The translations under genes were made by a program, and so were the position numbers. Under the pieces are notes generated by a model. The model had not been told where the DNA came from. It worked only from the letters and a program-made list of their open reading frames with translations, and ran no database searches. Below are positions 1 through 8,760 of a DNA stretch of 64,000 nucleotides, piece by piece (the stretch's first letter is position 1; the number at the start of each line of letters is the position of its first letter). The DNA comes from Notoacmeibacter sp. MSK16QG-6. GTDB lineage: Bacteria; Pseudomonadota; Alphaproteobacteria; Rhizobiales; Rhizobiaceae. Location: assembly GCF_024158145.1 (NCBI RefSeq), contig NZ_JAMYXM010000001.1, positions 806,001 through 870,000 of the forward strand, given 5' to 3'.

Positions 1-2
1 CC

Positions 3-911
3 GGAACAATCGGATTTTCGCCAAGGAGCCAAAACTCTCCCGCGGCGCTTTCGGCAACGCTCGGTTTCCAGACCCTCGACCTTATGTCGCTTGTCCAGCG
101 TATCGACTCCGGAGATAGCAGCGAGCGGCGGAGCCGCCTTCGCCCCTCGGCGCAAAACTCAGATCGGAGCCGTGCTCACAACCGCATCTCCATTGATCTG
201 CGCCTCTCCGCTGACGAAGCCAGCTATGGTGAGGTCAGACTGACCGATCTGGCGGTCAGCGGGCGGTTCGGCGCAGATGAAAGCGTCCTCGACATCAACA
301 ATGCGCAGTTGCTCGGCGGAACACTGCAAGGGAATTGGCGCAAAGATCGGCTGGCAAGCGAAAAACAAAGTCGTCTCGAACTCCATTTTTCCGAGATTTC
401 AGGATCGCAATTATCTGATGGACTTGGCCTTCCAGGCGTTCTTCCCAGCGGCGTGGCCACCATCGACCTGACACTGGCCGGAGCATCGTCCCTCAACCGC
501 CTGCTCCTTCGCGGCCAGGGACAATTCAAGGCGCAATTCGATAGCGGCGAGATTGCGGGGCTCGATCTTGCACCGATTATCGATGAAGAACTGGGAGGCG
601 GCTTTTTCAGCCTTTCGCGTCTTGCCGGAAGCGGTCTCGATTATGATGAAGCCAGTTTTGAAGGCGCCGTTCAGCGTGGCATTGCTCGCCTCGATACAGG
701 CCTGATCCGAACCGGACGATACCGGATCGAGTTGAATGGGCGCGTGCCCTATGCCAGCAACAGTCTGGCGCTTTCGGGCCGACTGCTCGCCGCACCCTCA
801 CCCGGCCTGACCGGAACGGTGCCCAAGGATGCGCAACCGCGTGTTCTAAGCCGCTTCTTCGTCGGCGGATCGTTCTCCGACCCGTTTCTCACCACCACGC
901 GGGACCGGTAA
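3..911 (+). CDS. AsmA-like protein, C-terminal part (5' truncated by window)
   Basis: The reading frame is open from base 3, so the gene begins before the window; the ATG at 84 lies inside it. About 302 codons are visible. The fragment has the alternating beta-strand pattern of the AsmA C-terminal region, with segments such as LLGGTLQGNW, SGSQLSDGLGL and GEIAGLDLAPIIDE. AsmA-family proteins are long, envelope-anchored, and implicated in outer-membrane assembly or phospholipid transport; the membrane anchor would be upstream of the window. It ends in a polar tail (TTTRDR) and converges on the acyl-CoA regulator gene 7 bases away. The family call rests on fold-like pattern only; exact function is not determinable here. 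Confidence 0.7.
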   Translation, partial: GTIGFSPRSQNSPAALSATLGFQTLDLMSLVQRIDSGDSSERRSRLRPSAQNSDRSRAHNRISIDLRLSADEASYGEVRLTDLAVSGRFGADESVLDINNAQLLGGTLQGNWRKDRLASEKQSRLELHFSEISGSQLSDGLGLPGVLPSGVATIDLTLAGASSLNRLLLRGQGQFKAQFDSGEIAGLDLAPIIDEELGGGFFSLSRLAGSGLDYDEASFEGAVQRGIARLDTGLIRTGRYRIELNGRVPYASNSLALSGRLLAAPSPGLTGTVPKDAQPRVLSRFFVGGSFSDPFLTTTRDR

Positions 912-918
912 TTGCCTG

Positions 919-2364
919 TCACCGAAAGTCGAACGCGGAAAGCCCGGTGACCATTTCGTCCAAACCCAGCGGCCTCGTTATCGGCGGCTCGGCACGAGCA
1001 AGGCATGCCTGGCGTTCGCACAGTCTGCAGGCTGGGCCAATAGGCGTTGCCGGAACAAATGCCTCCTTCGTGCCGCCCGCCTCCACGCCAGGAAGCCCAT
1101 CACCGTAAACGATCTCATCCTTCTGACTCAAGTCGCAGCCAAGCAGAATCGCTGTGCGGCGGGGCCGTTCGGAAAACGAGCCCTGCGGCCCCTCCAGCGT
1201 TCGGCTGACCGTCAGAAAGGCGGCGCTATCCGGCATCTCCACCGCCTCGACAAACAGTTGGCCAGGCTGAGTGAACGCCGCGTGGATCGCCAGTTTCGGA
1301 CAGTGCCCCCCGAAACGCTGTTGCGGGAACCCTGTCGCACCGGCACGGCGGAATCTGTTTCCGGCATTGTCGATTTCCAGCATGAAAAATGGTACGCCCT
1401 CAGACCCTTCCCGCCGCAAGCTTGTCAGCCGATTGGCTACCTGTTCGAAACTGACGGAAAAGCGGCTCCGCAAAACATCTATGTCGTAGCGGACGCGACG
1501 CGCGGCCGTGAAAAATCTTTCATAGGGCATCATCAAAGCGTGGGCGGCGTAGCGCGCGAGTTCAAAGCGGGCAATGCGGCGCGCTTCTTCGGTCGCAAGC
1601 GGCAATGAGCCGATCTGGTCGGCGATCGGTTGCGCCAAAGCGATCATGGCGGCTTCCATTGCCACTTCGCGAAGTTGGTCGAAAGGCGAAAGCCGCTCGG
1701 AAATAAAGAGACGCTGGCTGTGGCGGTCGAAGCGACGGCGCCAGAGCGGCATTGTCGAAACGGGAAGTACCCTTACGGAAAGCCCCTGCTCGGCGCGGAA
1801 CCATTCCTTCAAAGCAGGCAGCAAGGCATCGCCTGGCGACAATGTCTCATAAAACGCTTCGGCGGCCTCTTCGATAGCCGGAAAATAATTCGGACGCGCC
1901 TCCAGTAGTTCCCGCACTTCATCGATGGGCATACGCTTGCCGGCCACTGCCGTCACGCGCCCTTCCTTGGCGAGGATGGACGACAGGTCGGAAAGCCTTT
2001 CGCCCTGCTCCACGTAAGCGCGGTGTAGCTTGACGATAGAGGCAGCGACATTCGGCGCGGCTTCCGCCACCTCCAGCAGTTCAGTTTCGCTTGGCACATC
2101 GTCTGAAAGGAGAGGATCTGAGAAGACCTGTCTGATCTCGCCCACTGTGGCGTCGGATTCACCCTGTAGCTGCTCGGGGTCGACGCGGAAGACCGATGTC
2201 AGCTTCAAAAGGATCTGCACGGTCAGCGGACGCTGATTGCGCTCGATCAGATTGAGATAGGACGGGGAAATTCCCAAACGCTCCGCCATGGCGGTCTGGG
2301 TTAGTTTTTCCGCATGGCGAATACGGCGGATACGGGGGCCGGCGAAAATCTTGCGGTCAGCCAT
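919..2364 (-). CDS. Short-chain acyl-CoA responsive XRE-family regulator (ScfR/RamB-like)
   Basis: 481 aa from ATG 2364; a TTG three codons upstream is an alternative. Residues about 8-63 are an XRE helix-turn-helix (LTQTAMAERLGISPSYLNLIE). The middle (about 155-300) corresponds to the IrrE/ImmA-like domain but has no HExxH, reading REVAMEAA where a zincin would have its motif, so protease activity is unlikely. The C-terminus resembles DUF2083, with cysteines in GCDLS and CRLCERQAC. Family members (RamB, ScfR, MccR/PrpR type) sense short-chain acyl-CoA and control propionate, acetate or glyoxylate genes. No target gene is adjacent. It is divergent from the small gene at 2634 across 269 bases, which may hold an autoregulatory site. 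Family confidence is good; the ligand is inferred. Confidence 0.82.
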   Translation of the reverse strand: MADRKIFAGPRIRRIRHAEKLTQTAMAERLGISPSYLNLIERNQRPLTVQILLKLTSVFRVDPEQLQGESDATVGEIRQVFSDPLLSDDVPSETELLEVAEAAPNVAASIVKLHRAYVEQGERLSDLSSILAKEGRVTAVAGKRMPIDEVRELLEARPNYFPAIEEAAEAFYETLSPGDALLPALKEWFRAEQGLSVRVLPVSTMPLWRRRFDRHSQRLFISERLSPFDQLREVAMEAAMIALAQPIADQIGSLPLATEEARRIARFELARYAAHALMMPYERFFTAARRVRYDIDVLRSRFSVSFEQVANRLTSLRREGSEGVPFFMLEIDNAGNRFRRAGATGFPQQRFGGHCPKLAIHAAFTQPGQLFVEAVEMPDSAAFLTVSRTLEGPQGSFSERPRRTAILLGCDLSQKDEIVYGDGLPGVEAGGTKEAFVPATPIGPACRLCERQACLARAEPPITRPLGLDEMVTGLSAFDFR

Positions 2365-2481
2365 GAGCTTCAAAAACCGTACGAAGGAGAGAACAGCAGA
2401 GTAAAACTTTTTACAAAATTACAGATGCAGCGTGCGCCAAGCAAGACAGCTTGACCCTTTCTTACAAAAGCTCTTCTTCAT

Positions 2482-2511
2482 ATCCGCCAAAAAGCGGATA
2501 AGAATTTTTTT
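2482..2511. promoter_or_regulatory. Inverted repeat with T-run between divergent genes
   Basis: ATCCGC (2482-2487) and GCGGAT (2494-2499) are perfect inverted halves around CAAAAA, followed by a T-run at 2504-2511. It lies between the divergent regulator (start 2364) and the gene at 2634. It could be an operator for the regulator or a weak terminator/attenuator hairpin in the 2634 leader. The sequence alone does not decide. Confidence 0.3.
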
Positions 2512-2633
2512 CTTGGCCGCCACGCTCTTTACAATCGATGACAGGGCGCCATTGTCGAAAATGGTTCGCTTGCAAAGCCAGATATGCGGGGCTATCGAGC
2601 CGGAACACAAACAGATCGCATGGAGACGCGACG

Positions 2634-2867
2634 ATGAAACCACCCGTCAAGGAACGCGCCGAGGAACAGTCCTCTGCCATGGATGGCGACCAGCAGGCAG
2701 CGATCCGTATGGTCGCCAACGACCTTCACCGCCTTAACCAGAGCGTGATGAAGGCGGTGGACGCCGGCGTATCGGTGGAACTTGTCCGCTCCGCCCGCCA
2801 TCATGGCGGCGAGGGCAACTGGGGCGATCTTCTCGTCCCGGTCATCATCGCGCAGAAGGCCGGCTAA
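2634..2867 (+). CDS. Small conserved-type hypothetical protein
   Basis: 77 aa, soluble, no signal peptide. The ATG at 2634 is chosen because GGAG at 2622-2625 sits 8 bases upstream; a frame-open region upstream lacks a ribosome site. The protein has a polar N-terminus and a core 'AAIRMVANDLHRLNQ', 'AVDAGVSVELVRSARHH', ending in 'GDLLVPVIIAQKAG'. I do not recognise a named domain. It is monocistronic: a strong intrinsic terminator follows at 2901. Codon use looks like its neighbours. Function unknown. Confidence 0.7.
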   Translation: MKPPVKERAEEQSSAMDGDQQAAIRMVANDLHRLNQSVMKAVDAGVSVELVRSARHHGGEGNWGDLLVPVIIAQKAG

Positions 2868-2900
2868 CTGAAAGCCGAATGAACTTAGCAGCTCATCGAA

Positions 2901-2929
2901 AGGCGTGGCTTCGACAGCCACGCCTTTTT
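2901..2929 (+). terminator. Rho-independent terminator
   Basis: A perfect 10-bp inverted repeat, AGGCGTGGCT / AGCCACGCCT, with a 5-base loop TCGAC, is followed directly by TTTT. It lies 33 bases after the stop of the small gene ending at 2867 and before the convergent DUF1206 gene. It is the clearest intrinsic terminator in the window. Confidence 0.88.
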
Positions 2930-2948
2930 CGTTTCGGCGATATTTTGC

Positions 2949-3758
2949 TCAGCCCGGCGCGTCGGCGTCCTCTACATTGATCCTCCGCCAGATGGCTTCG
3001 GCAAAAGAGTAGGCGGCGAAACAAATCAGGCCGATCCCGACGGCGCCCATGAGCCAGGAACCTGCTGGCAGGTCGGCAATGAAGCGAAGAGCATCGGCGA
3101 GGCCGACATGCTCTTCGCCGCCGCCGCTGATCGCACGCCAGCCGAAAAGATAAGCGATAACGAGAAAGATAATGCCCCTCGCCGTCAAACCGGTTCGCGA
3201 CACCGGATCGACGATCCACTGCGCCTCGGGGCTCGGGTTCATATATTTCAGATAGCGGCGCTTATATGCCTTTACGAGATGGGCGACCGCGACACCCAAA
3301 AACACGGCAGCCAGTATAGAGGCAGCAAGGGTCGATCCGACAAAATTCGCCATGGTCTGGGCGACACCGCCGCCGCTATCGTCGCTATTTGCACCGCCGC
3401 GCCATAGCGAAAATGTATAAAGCGCCAGAGCCGCATAAGTGAAACAGGAAGCGAGAAGACCGCCCCTGATTGCCAAACCTTTAGGCTTCAGACCGTGATC
3501 GTCCGTATCGAAGATCGACTGAATAAACCGCCAGACCGAATAAGCCACCAGACCGATCATCAGTCCGATCGCAACCACCGTTCCGAAGCCGCTACCGCCC
3601 AACAATTTTTGCAGAGCGTCCTTCGAACCGAGAATTTCACCGTCGCCGATGGCAAAATAGGCCGCAAATATCCCTATCACCAGAAAGACAAGACCGCGTG
3701 CAGCGTAGCCCGTACGCGCGAAAGGTCGAAAAACACGTTCCATGGCCTTGCGATCCAT
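2949..3758 (-). CDS. DUF1206 family membrane protein
   Basis: 269 aa from ATG 3758, preceded by GGAGGAG about 10 bases upstream; an in-frame ATG at 3797 has no such site. It has roughly six hydrophobic segments in three similar pairs (for example GYAARGLVFLVIGIFAAYFAIG, then LTARGIIFLVIAYLFGW), the internal triplication typical of DUF1206. The repeated 'ARG(L/I)(V/I)FLVI' element is visible at two of the three units. Function of the family is not established. It is divergent from the DUF1223 gene and convergent with the terminated small gene. Confidence 0.85.
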   Translation of the reverse strand: MDRKAMERVFRPFARTGYAARGLVFLVIGIFAAYFAIGDGEILGSKDALQKLLGGSGFGTVVAIGLMIGLVAYSVWRFIQSIFDTDDHGLKPKGLAIRGGLLASCFTYAALALYTFSLWRGGANSDDSGGGVAQTMANFVGSTLAASILAAVFLGVAVAHLVKAYKRRYLKYMNPSPEAQWIVDPVSRTGLTARGIIFLVIAYLFGWRAISGGGEEHVGLADALRFIADLPAGSWLMGAVGIGLICFAAYSFAEAIWRRINVEDADAPG

Positions 3759-3865
3759 CGGTTCGCTTCTCCTCCGGCTGATCAACTGGTCTGGCATTAA
3801 GCTGTAATAATAGGGAAAGTTCCTTCGATAAGAAGTCGTGCATATTGAACGGAGGATGCCACGTT

Positions 3866-4567
3866 ATGAAGCTTCTCATCGGTCTATTCGCAGGCTTGTG
3901 CCTCTCCACCTCCGCTCTGGCGCAATCGCACCCACTCACGGTTGTTGAACTCTTTACCAGCCAGGGCTGCAATTCCTGCCCGCCCGCCGATGCCTATCTG
4001 GAGGATCTGGCCGAGCGTGAAGACGTGCTGGCCCTCGGATATCATGTCGATTACTGGGACCGGCTCGGCTGGAAGGACACCCTTGGCGATCCCGCTTTCA
4101 CTGCCCGGCAGTATGGATATGCCCAAACCCTGCAACGGAAGGGAGTTTACACGCCCCAGGCCGTTATAAACGGCAGCCTTCATCTCGTTGGCTCCAACCG
4201 ACCTGCGATCGATGCATTGATCGCTGAAGACAAGGATGCCGATGAAGCGACATTATCCCTGAACGTTTCAAAAGATGCGGAGATTTCGGTTTCAATATCC
4301 GGGGCACAGAAAGACGATCCATCCCTTCGGCTCACTATCGTCCACTATCGGAATGAGGCGCTGGTTCCGATCGAACGCGGAGAAAATGCCGGGAAGACGA
4401 TTGCATATGTCAATGCTGTGCGGTCAGTAGAGACTTTGGCGCTGCCAGCTGACGGCGAGGCATTATCCGTGTCCCGGTCGGAGGAAGGCGAAGGGCTCGC
4501 CATTCTCCTTCAAGTCTACAGTCCGAAGGGCGCGCCGGGCGCCATTCTTGCCGCGGCGCGTTATTGA
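3866..4567 (+). CDS. Exported DUF1223 thioredoxin-fold protein
   Basis: 233 aa from ATG 3866, with GGAGG at 3851-3855 upstream. Residues 1-20 are a signal peptide (MKLLIGLFAG...STSALA). The mature start has the DUF1223 signature ELFTSQGCNSCPPAD with a CxxC-type motif, and 'DYWDRLGWKDTLGDP' follows. The family has a thioredoxin-like fold and is predicted periplasmic; a redox role is inferred from CNSC and is not proven. It converges on the PAP2 gene with a 9-base gap. Confidence 0.85.
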   Translation: MKLLIGLFAGLCLSTSALAQSHPLTVVELFTSQGCNSCPPADAYLEDLAEREDVLALGYHVDYWDRLGWKDTLGDPAFTARQYGYAQTLQRKGVYTPQAVINGSLHLVGSNRPAIDALIAEDKDADEATLSLNVSKDAEISVSISGAQKDDPSLRLTIVHYRNEALVPIERGENAGKTIAYVNAVRSVETLALPADGEALSVSRSEEGEGLAILLQVYSPKGAPGAILAAARY

Positions 4568-4576
4568 TTGCAGGCG

Positions 4577-5314
4577 TTACGGTCGCTCAAACCGCAGACG
4601 CCCATCGCGCCAGCGCTGAAGGAGCGTCATCGCGACCCAGCAAAGACACGCCCAGAAGGTCCCGATTGCCCAGCCGGCGAGAACATCCGACGGCCAGTGA
4701 ACACCCAAATAGACCCGTGTGACGCCGATCAGCAGGGCATAGATTACCGCCATGACGAAGATATATATCCGCCCCCGCGGATTGTCGGTCAGACGGATCA
4801 GCATAACGGCAAGCGTCAGCACGACGCAGGTGGTGATCGTGGCGTGCCCTGACGGGAAGCTCTTGGTGTGGATCACATCGAGCTGCGTCACCAGGTCGGG
4901 TCGCGGGCGGCTATAGAAGAGCTTCAGGCTGGTCGATAGAAGCATGCCGCCCAGAATACCGATAGAGACGAAAAGAGCCGCGCCCCACCGCCGCTCGACC
5001 GCCAGGAAGCCGAGCACGGTGATGATGAGCAGCGTCACCACGGGAATACCCCCCAGCGCTGTAAACTCGATGGCGGATTCACGAACCCATTGCGGGCCAA
5101 TTGTCTGCTCCGGATTGCCCGGCTTACGGAAGAAAAGCAGGATGGCCTGGTCCAACCGTTCGGTTTCGCCCTCATCGACTTCATCGGCGATACTGAGAAA
5201 CGTGAAAAGTGCCGCCGAGGCGATGGCGGCAACAATTATTGAGGCCAGTGAAAACGGGCTTTCACGCAATTCGGTCAAAAGTGTCCGGGCTGTTTGTCTG
5301 ATCGTTCCCTGCAT
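4577..5314 (-). CDS. PAP2-superfamily membrane phosphatase
   Basis: 245 aa with about six membrane segments. All three phosphatase motifs are present: KLFYSRPRPD (KxxxxxxRP), SFPSGH (PSGH) and GVTRVYLGVHWPSD (SRxxxxxHxxxD, with TR in place of SR). Such enzymes dephosphorylate phosphatidate, undecaprenyl pyrophosphate or related lipids on the periplasmic side. The ATG at 5314 has GGGAG about 8 bases upstream. It is divergent from the glutamine-synthetase-like gene. The substrate cannot be read from sequence. Confidence 0.88.
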   Translation of the reverse strand: MQGTIRQTARTLLTELRESPFSLASIIVAAIASAALFTFLSIADEVDEGETERLDQAILLFFRKPGNPEQTIGPQWVRESAIEFTALGGIPVVTLLIITVLGFLAVERRWGAALFVSIGILGGMLLSTSLKLFYSRPRPDLVTQLDVIHTKSFPSGHATITTCVVLTLAVMLIRLTDNPRGRIYIFVMAVIYALLIGVTRVYLGVHWPSDVLAGWAIGTFWACLCWVAMTLLQRWRDGRLRFERP

Positions 5315-5401
5315 TCAAACTTCTCCCGTTCTCCCCGGCCACTTCTCTCAATCGGCAATCGAATCTATATCGAGCGCAACATAAGTAGTGACGGAATAGA
5401 A

Positions 5402-6841
5402 ATGACAACGCAAAACGAACCGCGCGAGACCGGCAATACAGCCTCATCCGGGGATAACGATCTCCAGAGTGCGGTTCAATCTCTGCGCGGCGTTTCCGGC
5501 TGGTCGGAGGCAACGGCCTGGCTTCAGGCTCGCGGCATCGAGGATATCGAATGCATCACACCGGATCTTGCGGGCGTCACGCGCGGCAAGATGATGCCGA
5601 GCTCCAAATTTACCTCGAATACCGCACTGTCACTGCCGTCATCGCTCTTTCGCCAGACTATTTCCGGCGAATATCCAGAAGAGACGGGCGGCTTCCGTTA
5701 CGATCCGAACGATGGCGATCTAAAGCTTCGGCCCGATCTATCGACCCTTTGCGTCGTGCCGTGGGAGAGCGATCCGACCGCCCAGGTTATTTGCGATATT
5801 GTCGACACGAGCGGAGAGCCTGTCCGCTATACGCCACGAAACGTTCTGAAACGGGTCGTCGAAGCATACGCCGCTGACGGGTTTCGCCCGGTCGTTGCGC
5901 CCGAGATCGAGTTCTACCTCGTCGCCCAGAACATCGATCCCGATGATCCGCTCAAACCACCGAAGGGCCGGTCGGGACGGCCCATCCAGGGTGGCCAGTC
6001 CTATTCCATCGCAGGTATCAACGAGTTCGACGATCTGGTCGACGACATCTACCACTTCTCCGAAGCGCAAGGGCTCGAGATCGATACGCTGATCCATGAA
6101 GAAGGGCCGGCGCAGATGGAGATCAATCTGCGTCACGGCGATCCCCTCGAACTGGCGGATCAAGTTTTCCTTTTCAAGCGGACCATTCGTGAAGCGGCGA
6201 TGAAGCACGATATCTACGCCACATTCATGGCCAAGCCGATGGAGGGCCTGCCTGGCAGTGCCATGCATATTCACCAAAGCGTGATCGATAACGAAAATGG
6301 CGGCAACGTCTTCACGCTCGACAATGGCGAGCCGTCTCCCCTGTTCTTTCATTATGTCGGTGGGATGCAGCGCTACGTGCCGCGCGCACTCGTCACCATG
6401 GCGCCCTACGTCAATTCATACCGCCGTCTCGCGCCGGACATGGCCTGCCCACTCAACAATAAATGGGGCTACGACAACCGCACCACCGCCTTTCGGGTGC
6501 CCGCCTCGGAGCCGCAGGCGCGTCGCGTGGAAAATCGCCTGCCGTCTTCGGACGCAAACCCCTATCTCGCTCTCGCTTCGTCTTTGGCGGCGGGTCTTCT
6601 GGGCATCCGGAACAAGGTCGAGCCAGAAGAGCCGACGCAGGAGTCCGTCAATGAAGGGGCCATCGAGTTGCCGCGAAGCCTGCTTGACGCTGTGGCGCTG
6701 TTCGAGGCGGAAGACGATTTCAGGGAAGTTCTCGGCCGCGAGTTCATCACGAATTATTGCGGCGTCAAACGCGGTGAATTCGAAACCTTCATGCAGGTCA
6801 TCAGCCCCTGGGAGCGCGAGTTCCTTCTGCTGAACGTCTGA
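5402..6841 (+). CDS. Glutamine synthetase family protein (gamma-glutamylpolyamine synthetase-like)
   Basis: 479 aa from ATG 5402; an upstream in-frame start would run into the divergent gene. It has the GS catalytic fold: EIEFYLV, the 'MHIHQS' metal/ATP region, and 'NNKWGYDNRTTAFRVP' near the glutamate site. The length and lack of the GlnA adenylylation region fit PuuA-type ligases, which join glutamate to putrescine or another amine at ATP cost. Context supports this: an NTF2-like protein and a PuuB-like FAD oxidase follow on the same strand with short gaps (13 and 56 bases). Precise amine substrate is inferred. Confidence 0.82.
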   Translation: MTTQNEPRETGNTASSGDNDLQSAVQSLRGVSGWSEATAWLQARGIEDIECITPDLAGVTRGKMMPSSKFTSNTALSLPSSLFRQTISGEYPEETGGFRYDPNDGDLKLRPDLSTLCVVPWESDPTAQVICDIVDTSGEPVRYTPRNVLKRVVEAYAADGFRPVVAPEIEFYLVAQNIDPDDPLKPPKGRSGRPIQGGQSYSIAGINEFDDLVDDIYHFSEAQGLEIDTLIHEEGPAQMEINLRHGDPLELADQVFLFKRTIREAAMKHDIYATFMAKPMEGLPGSAMHIHQSVIDNENGGNVFTLDNGEPSPLFFHYVGGMQRYVPRALVTMAPYVNSYRRLAPDMACPLNNKWGYDNRTTAFRVPASEPQARRVENRLPSSDANPYLALASSLAAGLLGIRNKVEPEEPTQESVNEGAIELPRSLLDAVALFEAEDDFREVLGREFITNYCGVKRGEFETFMQVISPWEREFLLLNV

Positions 6842-6854
6842 GAAAGCCGCCAGA

Positions 6855-7265
6855 ATGACGATGGAGACCAGAGGCGATTCCGAAACCGTTCTACGGCGCG
6901 ACCATATAGCGGCGCTCTTCGATGCCTATCGCGATGGATTTGATGATTTCGATGCGGAAACGATCGTCGACTGTTTCGCTTTTCCGGTCACGATCTGGCA
7001 GTTCGGCAAAGGCAACGTCTTCAACGAACCGGACGATCTTCTGGAGAATATCGACGCTCTCCTCGACGTGCTGGGCAGGGAAGAAATCGCGTCGTCGGAT
7101 TACGAAATAAAAAATTGCGAGATCGCCGGATCAACCGCGTTCGCGACTATCGACTGGACCCAGAGCCGCGCCGATGGCGAAGAAGCATGGCGGTTTACCT
7201 GCCACTACACGCTTCTATCCGACGCGCAGCAACTTCCCGCTATCGCAATGATCTTCAACGTGTAG
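6855..7265 (+). CDS. NTF2/SnoaL-like small protein
   Basis: 136 aa, soluble and acidic. The pattern 'LFDAYRDGFDDFDAETIVDCFAFPVTIW' followed by 'YEIKNCEIAGSTAFATIDW' and 'WRFTCHYTLL' resembles the cone-shaped NTF2/SnoaL fold: a helix pair then strands with aromatic and acidic residues lining a pocket. It lies between the GS-like ligase (13-base gap) and the PuuB-like oxidase (56-base gap to ATG 7322) and probably shares their transcript. A role in binding or processing the gamma-glutamylated amine is only a guess from position. Confidence 0.65.
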   Translation: MTMETRGDSETVLRRDHIAALFDAYRDGFDDFDAETIVDCFAFPVTIWQFGKGNVFNEPDDLLENIDALLDVLGREEIASSDYEIKNCEIAGSTAFATIDWTQSRADGEEAWRFTCHYTLLSDAQQLPAIAMIFNV

Positions 7266-7321
7266 GAAATCCAGCGAAACTCGGCCTTGTGAACCGCTTT
7301 CGCTCCGGCTAATTGCGCGCG

Positions 7322-8614
7322 ATGAATTATCGTAGCCCCATTTCTCCCGGCGTCTCCTGGTACGAAGCCAGCGTCGCGGAACGTCCTTCCTACCCGCCAC
7401 TGGAAGGCGACATCCGCGCCGATGTCGCGATCGTCGGGGGCGGATATACCGGACTTTCAGCCGCACTAAGGCTGGCCGATCAAGGCACCAAGGCGGTTCT
7501 CATCGACGCGCACCGTTTCGGAGACGGGGCATCGGGTCGAAATGGCGGCCAGCTTGGCACCGGTCAGCGCGCATGGCCGACCGAATTGGAAGGCGATCTT
7601 GGACTGGAGCGGTCCCGCGCTCTGTTTCAGATTGCCGAAGATGCCAAGTCCGAACTGCTGGCCATGGCGGACGATCACGGCTTCGACATCGACTACCGTC
7701 CCGGCCAGATCAGCGCGGTTCACAAAAAGCGCTGGATAAAAGGTTATCGCAACCACACCGAAGCCATGGCCGAGCGCTACGATTACCCTCATCTCGCTTT
7801 TCTCGACCGCGAGCAGACGGCTGCGGCCATCGGCTCCGAGCGGTATCACGCCTCCATCCGCGATGTGGGAACGGGCCATATCCATCCGCTCAAGCTTGTT
7901 GTCGGACTAGCCGCGGCTGCAAAAAGGTCCGGTGCGAAGCTCTACGAGAATACGCCGGCGCTGGATATCGCTGCCGAGAACGGTGGGATCGCAATCCGGA
8001 CCGAGCGGGGCGTCGTTCATGCATCACGCTGTCTCGTCGCGACCAATGCCCACGGCGACGCGTTCGACGCCGAGCCAGTCTCGCCGCGCCATATCATGCC
8101 CATCCGGTCCTTTGTCGGCACGACATCTGCATTGCCGGATGACAACGCCATACTACCGGCGGGCGAAGCGGTCGACGACAGCCGGTTCATGGTACGCTAT
8201 TTTCGCAAGACGCCAGACAATCGACTGATGTTCGGCGGTCGGGAGGCCTATAGCGCCAAGACACCGAATGATATTGCAGGCCATATCCGACGTCAGATCG
8301 GCGAAATTTTTCCGGCCCTCTCGAAGACCGATATCGATCATGTCTGGGGTGGCTCGGTCGGTATCACTCTGCCGCGTCTGCCCTTCGTTCGGACGATCAT
8401 GCCGGGCGTTACTTCTATCGGCGGCTTTTCCGGCCACGGCGTCATGATGGCGACGCATACGGGCAGGCTATGGGCCGATGCCGTGACCGGCCATCGCGAC
8501 GATCTGGATTTGCTCAAGGATCTGGATATTCCGCCCTTTCCCGGCGGTACGGCGCTACGCAAGCCGCTACTGTTTCTTGCCATGACATGGTACGCGATGC
8601 TGGACCGGCTTTGA
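7322..8614 (+). CDS. FAD-dependent amine oxidase, PuuB-like (DAO family)
   Basis: 430 aa. The N-terminus 'SPGVSWYEAS' followed by a Rossmann dinucleotide site 'VAIVGGGYTGLSAALRL' is typical of gamma-glutamylputrescine oxidase and related DAO-family enzymes; 'GASGRNGGQLG' (FAD-binding) and the C-terminal 'SIGGFSGHGVMMA' are also present. The ATG at 7322 is preferred over a TTG at 7313. The likely reaction is oxidation of a gamma-glutamyl amine to the aldehyde. It completes a ligase-oxidase pair with 5402-6841; the dehydrogenase and hydrolase steps of the Puu pathway are not in the window. Confidence 0.82.
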   Translation: MNYRSPISPGVSWYEASVAERPSYPPLEGDIRADVAIVGGGYTGLSAALRLADQGTKAVLIDAHRFGDGASGRNGGQLGTGQRAWPTELEGDLGLERSRALFQIAEDAKSELLAMADDHGFDIDYRPGQISAVHKKRWIKGYRNHTEAMAERYDYPHLAFLDREQTAAAIGSERYHASIRDVGTGHIHPLKLVVGLAAAAKRSGAKLYENTPALDIAAENGGIAIRTERGVVHASRCLVATNAHGDAFDAEPVSPRHIMPIRSFVGTTSALPDDNAILPAGEAVDDSRFMVRYFRKTPDNRLMFGGREAYSAKTPNDIAGHIRRQIGEIFPALSKTDIDHVWGGSVGITLPRLPFVRTIMPGVTSIGGFSGHGVMMATHTGRLWADAVTGHRDDLDLLKDLDIPPFPGGTALRKPLLFLAMTWYAMLDRL

Positions 8615-8683
8615 CACGGGTCAAGGGTTATCGGCTGCCCTATATCTTCGCGTGAACATCCACAGGACGCTTTTGCATAGCAG

Positions 8684-8724
8684 CCTTCACGAAGGTTCAT
8701 TGCCCTTCTAAATCGATTTATATA
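8684..8724 (+). promoter_or_regulatory. Candidate zwf promoter with upstream dyad
   Basis: TTCATT (8696-8701), a 17-base spacer and TATATA (8719-8724) form a sigma70-like promoter; TATAAA at 8721-8726 is an alternative -10. An inverted repeat CCTTCACGAAGG (8684-8695) touches the -35 and could be an operator for a carbon-source regulator. GGAG at 8744-8747 is the likely zwf ribosome site, 13 bases before the ATG. Confidence 0.4.
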
Positions 8725-8760
8725 AAGAATCGGTATCGTTATTGGAGAACCGCCCGCTTT

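Noticed and set aside
3799-3823. GGAAC on the minus strand with GCTT 16 bases later, upstream of the DUF1206 gene
   Set aside because: The -10 half has two mismatches to CGTT; a single weak match is not support.
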